Of a stretch of 46,554 nucleotides of DNA, positions 16,380-25,560 are shown one piece after another (positions within the stretch are counted from its first letter, which is position 1; the number at the start of each line of letters is the position of its first letter). The stretch covers positions 274,732-321,285 of the forward strand of contig NZ_FNBD01000006.1 of assembly GCF_900102165.1 (NCBI RefSeq), given 5' to 3'. Under the pieces are notes generated by a model that saw nothing but the letters and a program-made list of their open reading frames with translations, did no database searches and was not told the origin of the DNA. Made by a program: the position numbers and the translations under genes. Origin of the DNA: Cellulophaga baltica. Its GTDB lineage: Bacteria; Bacteroidota; Bacteroidia; Flavobacteriales; Flavobacteriaceae.

Positions 16380-17258
16380 ATGAAGGATATATTTAAAAAA
16401 TTTAAGAAGTATCTAACAACGCCCTACCCGTATTACTATGACAATACCAAAAGAGTGCTTTTTTTGTTGTTACTTATTTCAGTCTTAAGTTTTGGCTTCT
16501 CGTACTTTTTTGAACCTTTTGAAGTGAATGCAGCAGAGCATAAAATTAATTCCATAGCCATACTACTCGTGCATGCTTTTATTCCATTTCCTATAGCCTT
16601 TTGTTATTTCAAGCTAGTAGATAGGACCTTAAAAGAAGATACCAAGTGGACACTCGGTAAAGAACTTTTTCACCTCTCCATAATTTTGTTACTTATAGGC
16701 ATAGCCGGTTTTTTAATTCGGGATTTTATTTATACTAACCCAGATAATTGGTCTCTCACCTATTTTTGGGAAGAAATACGGAATACCTTTTTAGTAGGAT
16801 TTCTATTAATTATTATTGTGCTCCCCTTAAATCTAGAGCGGCTGATACATAAACATGCACATAGCGTGCAACAGCTAATCAAGAAGCAAACCAAAGCTGC
16901 ACACAACAAGCTTATTTCCATTAAAGATGCTGCTTCACAGGAGATTTTTGAACTACATAGTAGTGAGTTTCTTTTTGCTAAAGTAGAAAGTAATTATACC
17001 GAAGTGTATACGTTTTCCGCTACGGGAGTTCATAAAACTCTACTTCGTATCACCCTTAAGGAATTAGAAGAACAATTAACCCCCATGGCTCCCCAAGTAT
17101 TCAAAACACACCGTTCTTATCTGGTACATTTAGGGGCTATTGAAACTATTACAGGAAATGCGCAAGGATATCAATTAAGCTTGAAGAACTGCGCTACAAC
17201 AATCCCTGTTTCGCGTTCCACTATCGCGCGCTTTAATGCTGTGTATTCTAAATTGTAA
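16380..17258 (+). CDS. Membrane-bound LytTR-family transcription regulator, 292 aa
   Basis: The protein has about four transmembrane helices in the first 160 residues (roughly 24-42, 58-80, 95-115 and 132-152). A C-terminal LytTR DNA-binding domain covers about 190-290, with FLFAKVESNYTEVYT, LKELEEQL, FKTHRSYLVHL and IPVSRS, all typical. There is no receiver domain, so it is not a classical response regulator; a membrane signal may act directly. The acyltransferase gene starts about 80 bp downstream on the same strand and may be co-transcribed. Confidence 0.88.
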   Translation: MKDIFKKFKKYLTTPYPYYYDNTKRVLFLLLLISVLSFGFSYFFEPFEVNAAEHKINSIAILLVHAFIPFPIAFCYFKLVDRTLKEDTKWTLGKELFHLSIILLLIGIAGFLIRDFIYTNPDNWSLTYFWEEIRNTFLVGFLLIIIVLPLNLERLIHKHAHSVQQLIKKQTKAAHNKLISIKDAASQEIFELHSSEFLFAKVESNYTEVYTFSATGVHKTLLRITLKELEEQLTPMAPQVFKTHRSYLVHLGAIETITGNAQGYQLSLKNCATTIPVSRSTIARFNAVYSKL

Positions 17259-17336
17259 GAACTTGCCCTTGTATTTCGTCACATTTGCGTGTACGCCATC
17301 ACAAATCAAAAAAATCATTCAAATTAGTTTTTAGGT

Positions 17337-18470
17337 TTGTTTGCAAAACATAAAAACAAGGATTTGAAAGAAAAGAAACGTAGGTATGATTTAGATTGGT
17401 TTCGTGTTATTGCCATACTTGCAGTATACCTGCACCATATAGGGATGCCATTTAATGGCGATACTTTTCACATCATGAATGAAGATTCTAGCAAGCTTTT
17501 GGATGATATCATGGTTTTCTTTGAGCAATTTAGATTGCCGCTCCTTTTTCTAATCTCAGGAACCGGAACCATATATGCTTTTTCTAAAAGAACATGGCGT
17601 CAGTTTTTAAAAGAGCGCAGTATTCGGTTAATCATTCCTCTTATTTTTGGGGTCTTGTTTATTGTGCCGCCACAAACCTATTATGAACATATAGCTAGCT
17701 ATGGTTCTTATCTAGATGTTTATAAAAGTGGCGCCTTTGAAACCAACCATTTATGGTTTATTGAAAACCTCTTCGTGTATTCTGTTGTACTTATTCCGCT
17801 AATTCTGTTCCTGAAATCTCCTAAATCGGATAGTGTTATGAGGTTTTTGGATAGTATTTCGGCTAAAAAATATGGCATCTTACTTTGGGTCCTTCCATTA
17901 GTGATTATTACAATGCTTCTAAAGCAAATCTACCCGAGCGATTCTAAAGCTATAACAAACCTCTCCTCTACCTTTTATTACGGTTACTTTTTAGTAGCGG
18001 GAATGCTATTTGCCTCCTCAAATACAAGTTGGACCCACCTAAAGGCGTACCGGAAATTTAACGCGATAGCTTTTATCTTAAGTACGGTCATATTTTACGG
18101 CTATTACTTGTTGCCCAATGCCTATATAACGCCATATCTTTCTATTAACGCAAGGTGGAACGTGTGGTATCTAGTGTGCGGATTCCTAAGCTGGACACTC
18201 ATAACGACAGTACTGGGTTATGGACAAATTTGGTTCTATAAAAAGAGTAGATTCCTACAAAAATGCAATGAGGCCATTTACCCGTTTTACATCTTACACC
18301 AAACCATCATCGTCATTCTGGGTTATTACATCATCCAATTAGAACTCCCTATTGTCGCTAAAATTGCCATACTTCTAATAACTTCTTTTCCTGTAGTCAT
18401 ACTTATATATAGGCTGCTAATTTATCCCTTCAAAATTCCTAGACTATTATTTGGGATGAAAAGGAATTAA
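17337..18470 (+). CDS. Acyltransferase-3 family membrane protein, 377 aa
   Basis: This is a multi-spanning inner-membrane acyltransferase (OafA/OpgC-like) that would O-acylate an envelope glycan or similar acceptor. RRYDLDWFRVIAILAVYLHH (15-34) with the conserved Arg and His opens the domain, and about ten hydrophobic segments follow to residue 365. No SGNH domain is fused. A TAG at 17325-17327 closes the frame upstream, so the start must be TTG at 17337 or the TTG at 17364. No ATG precedes the catalytic segment. It lies behind the LytTR gene. The acceptor cannot be deduced. Confidence 0.85.
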   Translation: MFAKHKNKDLKEKKRRYDLDWFRVIAILAVYLHHIGMPFNGDTFHIMNEDSSKLLDDIMVFFEQFRLPLLFLISGTGTIYAFSKRTWRQFLKERSIRLIIPLIFGVLFIVPPQTYYEHIASYGSYLDVYKSGAFETNHLWFIENLFVYSVVLIPLILFLKSPKSDSVMRFLDSISAKKYGILLWVLPLVIITMLLKQIYPSDSKAITNLSSTFYYGYFLVAGMLFASSNTSWTHLKAYRKFNAIAFILSTVIFYGYYLLPNAYITPYLSINARWNVWYLVCGFLSWTLITTVLGYGQIWFYKKSRFLQKCNEAIYPFYILHQTIIVILGYYIIQLELPIVAKIAILLITSFPVVILIYRLLIYPFKIPRLLFGMKRN

Positions 18471-18595
18471 CCTCTAGTGGCTAATTTGAATGGTTATAGC
18501 AATTGGAAAATTATTGTATTCTCTCTTTCAGGATAGGGTTAAAAATAATCTTAATTTATCCCTAAATTCCTAGTGGATCTGCAGTACCTGTACTT

Positions 18596-21500
18596 TTACT
18601 TGTCTACTTCCTTAGGCTTATTTAAATCATAAATCAAAGCTAATTTGTAAGCACTGTCTCGATAACCTGAAAAGCGCCCAGAACCACCACTATGGCCGCT
18701 AGAAAAATCTGTTTTAAGTAATATTATATTTTCATCTGTTTTAGTAGCTCTAAGTTTAGCCACCATCTTGGCAGGTTCCCAATACCCGACCCTAGTATCA
18801 TTAAGCCCCGTAAAAAATAATAGGTTAGGATAAGCTTGTTCTTTTACATTATCATACGGGCTATAAGACTTAATATAGCCATACTGCTTTTTATTCTGAG
18901 GGTTACCCCACTCATCATATTCTCCAATGGTTAATGGCAATGTTTCATCGAGCATGGTATTTACAACATCTACAAATGGCACATCTAATAGTACGGTTTT
19001 AAACAATTCTGGCCGTTCATTTACCACAGCCCCCATTAGCAAACCACCGGCACTAGCTCCTTCTGCCACAATACTACCTTCCTTCGCATAATTATTTTCA
19101 ATTAAATACTCTGCGCAGGCTATAAAATCTGAAAAAGTATTTTTTTTATGAAACAGTTTACCGTCTTCATACCACTCATTCCCTAAATCATTTCCTCCTC
19201 TAACATGTGCTATAGCATAAACAAAACCTGCGTTGACCAGATGGTGCACTTTTGGGCCACTGGCTATATCTTGTCCGGCTCCATAGGCACCATAAGAGCT
19301 TAGGTATACTTTATAATTATCTCCTTTTCTTTTAGCGCGCCATTTGCTACTAATGAGTGTTAGCGGAATTTGTTTTCCATCTTTAGCCGTTACCCATTTA
19401 CGTTCAACTACATATTTAAAATACGGAAGTGTAATAGGCTTACTATGCTGTTTCACCATGCGTTTTTCTTTGGTCTTCATATGATAATTAAACGTAGTCA
19501 GCGGCGTTTCAAAAGAGCTGTAGTTAAACTGTAAACTATCCGTTTTAAAATCTGGATTGTATCCTAGAGTTACATTGTAAAATTCCTCGTCTAATTTTAG
19601 AAAGTGACTGTTTTTAGTCGCTAAGTCTATAACTTTAATTCGCCCTTGAGCTTTTTCTTTTTCATTAATCACCAAATAGTCGTCAAATAATTGAAAATCT
19701 TGGATTAATACTCCTGTTTGGTGCGGAATTATATCTACCCAATTTTCTGCAGAAGGACTATGAATAGGAGCAGCAACTACTTTATAATTTAAGGCTTCTT
19801 TATTGGTAATTATATAGAATAGTTCCTTGTGTTGAGCTGTACCGTAGAGATGGTTCTTTTCCCGCGGCTGAATAACTTTAAAGGCGCCCATAGGTTCTTT
19901 GGTTTCTAAATACCAATTCTCCGAAGTGGTACTACTTCCGGTATTCAAAAAAATATATTCCTTGGACTTTGATTTTTGAATGCTAACGCTAAAACTAGGA
20001 TCTTCTTCTTGGTATACTATTACATCATTTTCAGGCGCTGTACCTAACACATGACGCAATACTTTGGAAGAATTTAATGTTTTTTCGTCCCTATTCACAT
20101 ACAGAAAACTAGCATTATCCAACCAAACCATTGATCCGATTTGAGCAATGGAATCTGCTAAATATGTTTGGGTTTTTAGATCCTTAATTTTTAAAACATA
20201 GGCATCTTTACCCGTAGTATTTTCATAGATACTAATAAATTGGTTGTTTGGGCTAACCGCCCCAATACCTGCATTGTAATAAGCTTTGTCTTTTGCTTCT
20301 ATAGTAACATCTAATAATTTTTCTACTACCGTATCATTTTCAACCGCTTTTCTATAATAAATAGGGTGCTCATCTTCTTCTGTAAATGCGCTATAATACA
20401 GGTATCCATTTTCTCTAATTTGCAATGAAGTACTATTTTCTTCTACCCCTTTTATTAATTCTTTATAAATAGTTCGTTGTGCTCTTTTAAGTGGAATGTT
20501 ATAATTAGCGGTGTACTTATTTTCTTGGCGCAAATATTCCATCACAGCGGTATTATTGCTAGGTGCTTGCGTATCTTTTAGCCATGCATAGTTATCAGTA
20601 TAGTTCTCACCATGAATTTTAAAACTTGAAGGTACTATTTTTGCTATAGGCGCTGGCATAGCATCATTCCGGATGTGTTTATCTCTAAATTGCTGCTCCA
20701 AAGGCGCCTCTTTTTGCATATCCCTCCTGATAATGGTATCTATTGCGGCTATGGCATTATTCTCGCTGTAAACTTGCCAAAAATCAGCATCATAATCCAA
20801 TGGCAATTCATACAACTGATTAGACATAGTATTGGCAAAATTTTCTTCTTCAGAAAATTTCTTTATGTCTTTAGTATTGGTTCCTGTGGTTTTGAATTCT
20901 GAAATGGCGGAATAATACGTAGTGGCTTGACTGATACTGTCTTTATAAATAAACTCATCTTCATGTCTCATGGCAGCTATGAGATACTTGCCCTCTCTTT
21001 TCTTAAATCGCACATCTAATTTATAGTCAAAATGTTTCACTTGATTATAATCATAACCACAAAAATATTGCTTAAGATCATTGGGCACGGCACACTCATA
21101 GCGCAAAATTGCTAGGTCTTCTCTATCAATATAAATTCTGCCTTTTAATAATTTACGATTATTAGCCGTACGCCATTGGCGTCTGTTTGAAGCCGTTTCA
21201 ATAGCATCCAATTGAGCCTTAGTGGTTTTAGTATGAAAATCTAATACGTAGACATACGTACCTGTTTCATCTAGCTCCTCTGAAACCGTAAAGTTAAAAT
21301 CACGGCTAGCTTTCTTTCCTAAAAAACTCTCTTGGTATTTTACCCTATTTCTAGCAAGTAATCCTAAGGGGCCACCTTCTATATTGGCATGAAATTCTTT
21401 CTTACTTAAGCTACTACTAGCTCTTGCCTTTACAATATGTACCTGTTCTTCTTTTAAAGTTTTGTGATGAAAATGAATTCTGTGTAAAGAGTTTGTATCA

Positions 21501-22111
21501 AAGTTTAACATCCCATTACCCAACAGATCAAACGGATTTTGATAGTCTTTCCACTTATAGTTTGCGTTCGTATAGGGTGTCTCATAGTAGGTACATACAG
21601 CATCTGAATACTTAATATATACCCCATTTTCTTTCATAGTTTCCCGATAATACCCGGTAATATTAGCTGGCGTATCTGTATAATTTGTCGGAATTTTTTT
21701 TATAACTTTCTTTAATAAAGCCTTTGCACTAGGCATTTTCTCTGGCTTTAATACAATTTCATTTAAAGCAACGGCTTCGGATGTCATCTGAATAATTTGG
21801 CCACTTCTAGTTCTAAAATCTGCTACTGTAAATTGTAAATCTTCAAAGCCCAAATAGGTGATTTTAATGGGATAAGCGTCATACTTATTAGGAATAGTAA
21901 TTTCAAAATTCCCATCACCATCCGTCACTGTTCCTAGACCAACCTCACCTATGGTAATATATGCATAACTTAAAGGTGCATTACTCGCCGCTTCTACGAC
22001 GGTACCACTAACTAGTGTTTGATTTAATGTACGCGATTCTTCATTGGTTGTTTGTGCAGTTGCAGATAATACTAAAAATAATGTTAAAAATAGATGTAAT
22101 CTGGTTTTCAT
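18596..22111 (-). CDS. Fusion: CarboxypepD_reg and unknown domain + S9 oligopeptidase, 1171 aa
   Basis: An exported protein (signal peptide 1-19) with two parts usually found on separate proteins. Residues about 30-115 are a CarboxypepD_reg-like beta domain, and about 130-455 are the Bacteroidota region that normally follows it in stand-alone surface proteins. From about 478 an S9A oligopeptidase B/prolyl oligopeptidase begins (YAWLKDT, LRQENKYT), with a propeller to about 930 and a hydrolase domain to the end. The catalytic triad is visible: S1020 in GASAGG, D1105 in GLNDTR and H1140 in SGHSGG. The frame is continuous with no sign of a missed stop. It should cleave short peptides after basic or Pro residues in the envelope. 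The purpose of the N-terminal part is unknown. Confidence 0.85.
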   Translation of the reverse strand: MKTRLHLFLTLFLVLSATAQTTNEESRTLNQTLVSGTVVEAASNAPLSYAYITIGEVGLGTVTDGDGNFEITIPNKYDAYPIKITYLGFEDLQFTVADFRTRSGQIIQMTSEAVALNEIVLKPEKMPSAKALLKKVIKKIPTNYTDTPANITGYYRETMKENGVYIKYSDAVCTYYETPYTNANYKWKDYQNPFDLLGNGMLNFDTNSLHRIHFHHKTLKEEQVHIVKARASSSLSKKEFHANIEGGPLGLLARNRVKYQESFLGKKASRDFNFTVSEELDETGTYVYVLDFHTKTTKAQLDAIETASNRRQWRTANNRKLLKGRIYIDREDLAILRYECAVPNDLKQYFCGYDYNQVKHFDYKLDVRFKKREGKYLIAAMRHEDEFIYKDSISQATTYYSAISEFKTTGTNTKDIKKFSEEENFANTMSNQLYELPLDYDADFWQVYSENNAIAAIDTIIRRDMQKEAPLEQQFRDKHIRNDAMPAPIAKIVPSSFKIHGENYTDNYAWLKDTQAPSNNTAVMEYLRQENKYTANYNIPLKRAQRTIYKELIKGVEENSTSLQIRENGYLYYSAFTEEDEHPIYYRKAVENDTVVEKLLDVTIEAKDKAYYNAGIGAVSPNNQFISIYENTTGKDAYVLKIKDLKTQTYLADSIAQIGSMVWLDNASFLYVNRDEKTLNSSKVLRHVLGTAPENDVIVYQEEDPSFSVSIQKSKSKEYIFLNTGSSTTSENWYLETKEPMGAFKVIQPREKNHLYGTAQHKELFYIITNKEALNYKVVAAPIHSPSAENWVDIIPHQTGVLIQDFQLFDDYLVINEKEKAQGRIKVIDLATKNSHFLKLDEEFYNVTLGYNPDFKTDSLQFNYSSFETPLTTFNYHMKTKEKRMVKQHSKPITLPYFKYVVERKWVTAKDGKQIPLTLISSKWRAKRKGDNYKVYLSSYGAYGAGQDIASGPKVHHLVNAGFVYAIAHVRGGNDLGNEWYEDGKLFHKKNTFSDFIACAEYLIENNYAKEGSIVAEGASAGGLLMGAVVNERPELFKTVLLDVPFVDVVNTMLDETLPLTIGEYDEWGNPQNKKQYGYIKSYSPYDNVKEQAYPNLLFFTGLNDTRVGYWEPAKMVAKLRATKTDENIILLKTDFSSGHSGGSGRFSGYRDSAYKLALIYDLNKPKEVDK

Positions 22112-22426
22112 AGGTATCTGGTAGTTTTTAGTAATTAACTGAGCTCTAAAACTAAGAACTAATTAATAGCAAAATGTTAGCGTATAGTTAATTTTTTATA
22201 TAAAACATCAAAAATGTGGGCTACGGACTATAAAACTAAAAAAAAGTAATAGTCGAAAAAGCTAGAAAACAACTCAAAATAAAATGATTACAGTCCTTAA
22301 TCTTTACGTCAAGGCTAGAAGTAAACTACTGCCTGTGGTTATTTTTCTATTATCATAATGCAGTTAGGGCTTCTGTAGCAATTTACGAAACAGACTTATC
22401 TAAGCCATAGCTAAAATTTCATCCCT
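22112..22426. other. Intergenic, no gene seen
   Basis: This AT-rich stretch lies upstream of the S9 fusion gene and downstream of the LRR lipoprotein gene, both on the minus strand. It should hold the fusion gene's promoter. No confident TAnnTTTG element, fold or frame was recognised. Confidence 0.4.
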
Positions 22427-23668
22427 TTATTTCACGTAATAATAAATACCATCTACAGCGATAATAGTGTCTTTTAAATTTTTAAACTTTATAGCTTTAA
22501 CAGGGTTTAAATCAAACCATGGGCTACAACTCGTTAAACTATCTATTTTCGCTTTATTTTCTTCTAAAATATAATTCTTTGTTAAACGTAACTTATGTAA
22601 TTTTTTACAATGCTGTATGGCTGTAGGCAAATCTTTTAATCTGTTTTTCTCGAGAAATAAATGATAAAGGTTTTTCATGTTCCCTATAGATTCAGGAATA
22701 TCATATAAGCTATTATTCGTGGCAAAAAGAAATTCTAAATTCGATAGGTTTCCTATATTCTTTGGTAAATGAGTAAGTTCATTATTTTCAATGGAGAGTG
22801 TGGTTAGGGATTTTAGATCACAAAAAGAGTCTGGCAGCTCTTTTATGTGGTTGTTGCTAAACCATATGGTTTCAAGCTTACTCAGTTTCCCGATATCCTC
22901 AGGTAAACCTTCCAAATTGTTTAGTTCTATTTCTAATGTTTCTAAATGTTTTAGTGACCCTATCCAGTTTGGGAGCTTTGAAATAGCATTCTTGGATAAT
23001 TTTAATACTTTTAAATCTTTAAAATCCTTAATGATTTCTGGTACTTCAGCTAGATTTGAATTTGAAAGATCTAAGCTTGTTATTTCAAGTTTTTCTTTTT
23101 CATCTTCAATTAATAGTAGATCTTTTCGAGGCAAATTACCGATACTTATAGACCAAATTCCCTTTCTAATATCATCACGATAATAGATTTCCATATTTCT
23201 ATCAAAATACAGATAGCTCGTTGAGGTTAACTCTCCACTATCCCAATCATCAGTTGTGGTTATTTTATCCGCTTTACCAAAAACCCGTTCTATATCTTCC
23301 TTTGAGATGTTTTTATAAGCATTTAAAGCTGTACCACTCAATAGCAAAGACTGTACCCTGCCGTAATTTAAAACATAATAGTATCCTTCATCATAGGATA
23401 CATGTATATCTTTAGTCAAAGAGAAATCTATTTCTTTCGCCTTTTTATCCTCTTGAGATTCATAATTTAATACACGAATGTTTATCTTACTTTTATCAAA
23501 AACAGTAACGGAATCGCCTATTTTAATATCATTTAAAGTAAGATTTCTTGGGTTTATAGAACTATTATATAACACCTCTGGATGATTCATGATTTCAAAA
23601 GTCATTGTTGTAGTATCACATGATAAAAAATTGAAAAAAGATAGGATTGCTAAGGTCAGGTATTTCAT
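22427..23668 (-). CDS. Leucine-rich-repeat lipoprotein, 413 aa
   Basis: A short signal ends with lipobox FLSC at residue 17, so it is probably membrane-anchored outside the cytoplasm. Residues 30-190 form a region I do not recognise. About 195-370 hold eight LRR units of about 23 residues (LETLEIELNNLEGLPEDIGK, LETIWFSNNHIKELPDSF and so on), the bacterial Leu/Asn ladder type. The start lies one base after the stop of the preceding LRR gene, so the two are co-transcribed and probably coupled. The shared design points to a paired function in protein binding. No enzyme domain is visible. Confidence 0.8.
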   Translation of the reverse strand: MKYLTLAILSFFNFLSCDTTTMTFEIMNHPEVLYNSSINPRNLTLNDIKIGDSVTVFDKSKINIRVLNYESQEDKKAKEIDFSLTKDIHVSYDEGYYYVLNYGRVQSLLLSGTALNAYKNISKEDIERVFGKADKITTTDDWDSGELTSTSYLYFDRNMEIYYRDDIRKGIWSISIGNLPRKDLLLIEDEKEKLEITSLDLSNSNLAEVPEIIKDFKDLKVLKLSKNAISKLPNWIGSLKHLETLEIELNNLEGLPEDIGKLSKLETIWFSNNHIKELPDSFCDLKSLTTLSIENNELTHLPKNIGNLSNLEFLFATNNSLYDIPESIGNMKNLYHLFLEKNRLKDLPTAIQHCKKLHKLRLTKNYILEENKAKIDSLTSCSPWFDLNPVKAIKFKNLKDTIIAVDGIYYYVK

Positions 23669-23669
23669 A

Positions 23670-25445
23670 TCAATTAATTTTTATAGCGATCTCTCGCACG
23701 GTGCCTAAATCTTTCTTTTTGTGCTCTTTTAGAAACATAACTTTGAAATCTTCAATGGCTTCTAAAAACTCTTGCTTGGAATAATTATTATCATACGGCG
23801 AAAAATAAAAATAGTATTCCTCATTATCTAAGTCTATTAATGGTGCCATTAACCTATGAATCCCTGAATTCATTTTTCTATTGACGAGTTCCTCATGGCT
23901 TAGCACCGCTCCTTCTGTATTATATACCGTATCCGTTTTTTTAATAGATTCCATATAAGGATGCTTAGCCATGCTCTTTTTCTTATATTCTTTTTCCCTA
24001 GCTGACATTTTATAATCTGCCAAAAGACGGTATTTTTTCATAGTTTTTGGTGGGAATACCGAGTCATAAAAATATCCTTGTATTAGTTGTACCCTACCGT
24101 TATCCAACACCACCTGGTACCCTAAACTCTTGTGGTTCAATAATTCTATAAGTGCTTCTGTTTTAGATTGTATGTTAGTGTATGAAGGAACATACGGGTT
24201 TTCATATACCTCTATATTAGGACTAATATGTGCTTCTAATAAGCTTGTATCATTGGTATACACCAAAATTGTCTTGTTATTTTTAAGGATCACATCTCTT
24301 TGCAACTCATAGCTAGTCACCACCTCATTATAGGCTTCTACAGCTTCATTATGAGCTTCTATAATAGGATCTTTTTTACGTAGCACTACGGTATAAAACA
24401 CTATTCCACCTAAAAAAATTATTCCTCCAATAAACAGTGCTAACGTACTACAGCCGTTATTCGTCTCAGAAGCAGCAGTACCTAATTCTGAAGCCATTGA
24501 ATCATTCAGTGGAGATTCAAATGTATCTTCTAGGTGCTTATATTCTTCTGATTCAGGATCTTCTTCTTCCAGTTCTTCCTCATCAATACCCGGAAAAGCG
24601 TTCTTGAGGAGTACTTTAGTTTCTTCCGTATATAAATTACCATTGAACCAAATTTCCAGACTTTCCCTATGTAATCTAAAAAACGAACTTGGGAAGCTGC
24701 TTATCTTATTATAACTAAGGTCTAGAAAAGTTAAGCTATGCAGCAAACCAATGGTACTTGGTAGTTCTTGCAGGTTATTGCCATCAACACTTAACCACTC
24801 CAACCTTCTTAGCTCACCAAAAGATTCCGGTAGGTATTTTAATTGACCATTCCCAAAATTGATTTTCTCCAATTGATGGAGTTTACCAAAATTTTCAGGT
24901 AAATACTCGAAGGAATTGTCCGCTGCCCATAGCTCCTTTAAATACCTCAAATTAGCAAAATTTGCCGGTAGGCTTTCTAACTGATTACCATCTAAAGACA
25001 GTACTTCTAAGTATTTGATACGCGTAACTACTTCTGGTACCTGCTTTAATTTAAGACTAAAGATTGCTAAATCTCTTAACGCATATAGTTTATCAAGCCA
25101 CTGCGGGAATTCAACTAAAGGGTTAGCACCAAAACCAAGTTCTTTTAAGTTTGTTAATGCACTGAAAGATTCAGGAATAATTTCTAACTGATTTTCTGAG
25201 AGCGAGAGTGTTTTTAAATACCTAAATTGAAGCAGGAATTCAGGAACACTCGTAAAATTGTTGCCGCGAAGATGTAAAACTTCTAAATATTTGAGTTCCG
25301 TAATAAAATCTGGCAACGCTGTGAGTTGATTATCACTTAGATTAAGTTCTCTTAATTTAAGATTCTTCAGAATACTTTTCGGTACTTCTTTGAGGTTTTG
25401 ATTGGATAAATCTAGAACATCTTTCTTTTCCTTTTCGTAGGCCAT
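23670..25445 (-). CDS. Leucine-rich-repeat membrane protein, 591 aa
   Basis: There is no signal peptide. Residues 15-280 hold about eleven LRR units (LRELNLSDNQLTALPDFI, LEVLHLRGNNFTSVPEF and so on). An acidic linker of Glu and Asp follows (about 285-300). A single transmembrane helix lies at about 332-354 (LALFIGGIIFLGGIVFYTVV), with RKK after it. The C-terminal domain (about 360-591) is not recognised. Topology by the positive-inside rule is unclear; without a signal peptide the LRR part may be cytoplasmic. The gene starts 115 bp after the retron reverse transcriptase stop, on the same strand. It may be co-transcribed with the retron, but nothing proves a shared job. Confidence 0.78.
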   Translation of the reverse strand: MAYEKEKKDVLDLSNQNLKEVPKSILKNLKLRELNLSDNQLTALPDFITELKYLEVLHLRGNNFTSVPEFLLQFRYLKTLSLSENQLEIIPESFSALTNLKELGFGANPLVEFPQWLDKLYALRDLAIFSLKLKQVPEVVTRIKYLEVLSLDGNQLESLPANFANLRYLKELWAADNSFEYLPENFGKLHQLEKINFGNGQLKYLPESFGELRRLEWLSVDGNNLQELPSTIGLLHSLTFLDLSYNKISSFPSSFFRLHRESLEIWFNGNLYTEETKVLLKNAFPGIDEEELEEEDPESEEYKHLEDTFESPLNDSMASELGTAASETNNGCSTLALFIGGIIFLGGIVFYTVVLRKKDPIIEAHNEAVEAYNEVVTSYELQRDVILKNNKTILVYTNDTSLLEAHISPNIEVYENPYVPSYTNIQSKTEALIELLNHKSLGYQVVLDNGRVQLIQGYFYDSVFPPKTMKKYRLLADYKMSAREKEYKKKSMAKHPYMESIKKTDTVYNTEGAVLSHEELVNRKMNSGIHRLMAPLIDLDNEEYYFYFSPYDNNYSKQEFLEAIEDFKVMFLKEHKKKDLGTVREIAIKIN

Positions 25446-25560
25446 GTAGTTTGGTAAATGCTATAGGATATAGTACGGATTTAAATTATTAAATTTTGGC
25501 TTTATGCTTAGATTTATCGGTAGCTCAATCAAATCGAAAAACTAACGCTTAAAAAATTGC

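Noticed and set aside
18480-18590. Possible terminator between the acyltransferase and S9 fusion genes
   Set aside because: GGATA/TATCC with inner TTAA/TTAA pairing is weak and lacks a T run, so I did not call it.
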